From contig NZ_LGUC01000001.1 of NCBI RefSeq assembly GCF_001307315.1, positions 1,736,001 through 1,800,000 of the forward strand: a DNA stretch of 64,000 nt, read 5' to 3'. A program made the translations under genes and the position numbers. How positions within the stretch are numbered: the stretch's first letter is position 1; each line of letters opens with the position of its first letter. The notes beneath the pieces were generated by a model. The model was not told where the DNA came from. It was given only the letters and a program-made list of their open reading frames with translations, and did not search any database. Of this stretch, positions 63,783 through 64,000 are shown in pieces. This DNA comes from Halolamina pelagica. GTDB lineage: Archaea > Halobacteriota > Halobacteria > Halobacteriales > Haloferacaceae.

Positions 63783-64000
63783 TCAGATGTCGGCAGCAGC
63801 GTCGACGGCGGCCGAAATAGCCTCGTAGTCGGGTTCGGTCCCGGGATCGTCGGCCAGCCACCGGTACGTGACGGTGCCGTCGGCGTCGACGACGAACACG
63901 GAGCGCCGGGCGACGCCGTCCATGTCGAAGCGTTCGTACGTCGTCCGCACGCCGTACGTCTCGCAGATCGAGCCGTCGTTGTCGGCGACCAGCGGGAACG
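63783..64000 (-). CDS. Peroxiredoxin-family protein, C-terminal fragment
   Basis: The frame is open at the window end; the last 72 residues are present: PLVADNDGSICETYGVRTTY, ARRSVFVVDADGTVTYRWLA and DYEAISAAVDAA are the C-terminal half of a Bcp/AhpC-TSA-type redoxin. The peroxidatic Cys lies outside the window. The Cys in SICETYG may be a resolving Cys. Confidence 0.75.
   Translation of the reverse strand, partial: FPLVADNDGSICETYGVRTTYERFDMDGVARRSVFVVDADGTVTYRWLADDPGTEPDYEAISAAVDAAADI

Overview
The window is chromosomal DNA of a halophilic archaeon (class Halobacteria). The chromosomal part is GC-rich by eye. Its proteins are strongly acidic (Asp/Glu-rich). Many genes look leaderless, with a TATA-like element about 25-30 nt before the start codon. 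Several families are typical of haloarchaea: a geranylgeranyl reductase for archaeal lipids, an HTH-plus-LamG regulator, and proteins resembling DUF5787, DUF5797 and DUF5798. No genus is claimed.

Layout. 1-2.3 kb: end of an ABC exporter operon (ATPase tail, two ABC-2 permeases) with a convergent TrmB-like regulator. 2.5-5.1 kb: a methyltransferase and an arsR-acr3-arsC operon with an SmtB/ArsR-type operator. 5.2-7.8 kb: a second ABC exporter (ATPase, two permeases). 7.8-14.3 kb: housekeeping genes (ASCH/PUA protein, thioredoxin, HflX, MgtC/DUF4010 membrane protein, MoaC, NAD(P)HX repair enzyme, RNA-ligase-like protein). 14.3-22.4 kb: a near-complete oxidative (Weimberg-type) D-xylose/pentose pathway: an HTH-LamG regulator, 2-keto-3-deoxypentonate dehydratase (xacE), dioxovalerate dehydrogenase (xacF), Gfo6-type xylose dehydrogenase, a LURP-one protein, an UlaG-like metallo-hydrolase and an enolase-superfamily sugar-acid dehydratase. 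22.4-35.3 kb: ferritin-like protein, tRNA-Arg, RecA-like ATPase, phosphohexomutase, acylphosphatase, FAH hydrolase, CstA, Get3/ArsA ATPase with a small partner, CobW GTPase, cysteine synthase and small proteins. 35.5-40.6 kb: a BMP-type nucleoside ABC importer (binding lipoprotein, double ATPase, two permeases). 40.8-47.5 kb: geranylgeranyl reductase, M20 amidohydrolase, NhaC antiporter, uS10 paralogue, Nudix hydrolase, DUF5787-like protein, then tRNA-Gly.

47.57-56.66 kb is an integrated element. It is visibly AT-richer than the flanks and is bounded by an 82-bp direct repeat (one mismatch) that covers the 5' half of tRNA-Gly and its upstream promoter. It encodes a tyrosine recombinase, a primase-polymerase, a ribbon-helix-helix protein, a run of tiny zinc-ribbon proteins and a membrane module: small membrane proteins, a TM coiled-coil protein, and an M50-like HExxH protease divergent from a membrane-tethered winged-helix protein. 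The incoming copy supplied the tRNA 5' half and promoter, so the tRNA gene stayed intact. 56.8-64 kb returns to chromosomal genes: thioredoxin-reductase-like enzyme, MBL hydrolase, DnaJ membrane protein, uracil-DNA glycosylase, DUF5797-like protein, MFS transporter, HD hydrolase and a partial peroxiredoxin.

A striking property is that at least 15 otherwise good genes are broken by frameshifts. Every one is explained by loss of a single base from a G or C run (20 clear cases, plus two in hflX). This points to systematic sequencing or assembly error rather than gene decay. Those genes are given as CDS over their full extent, with the break named.
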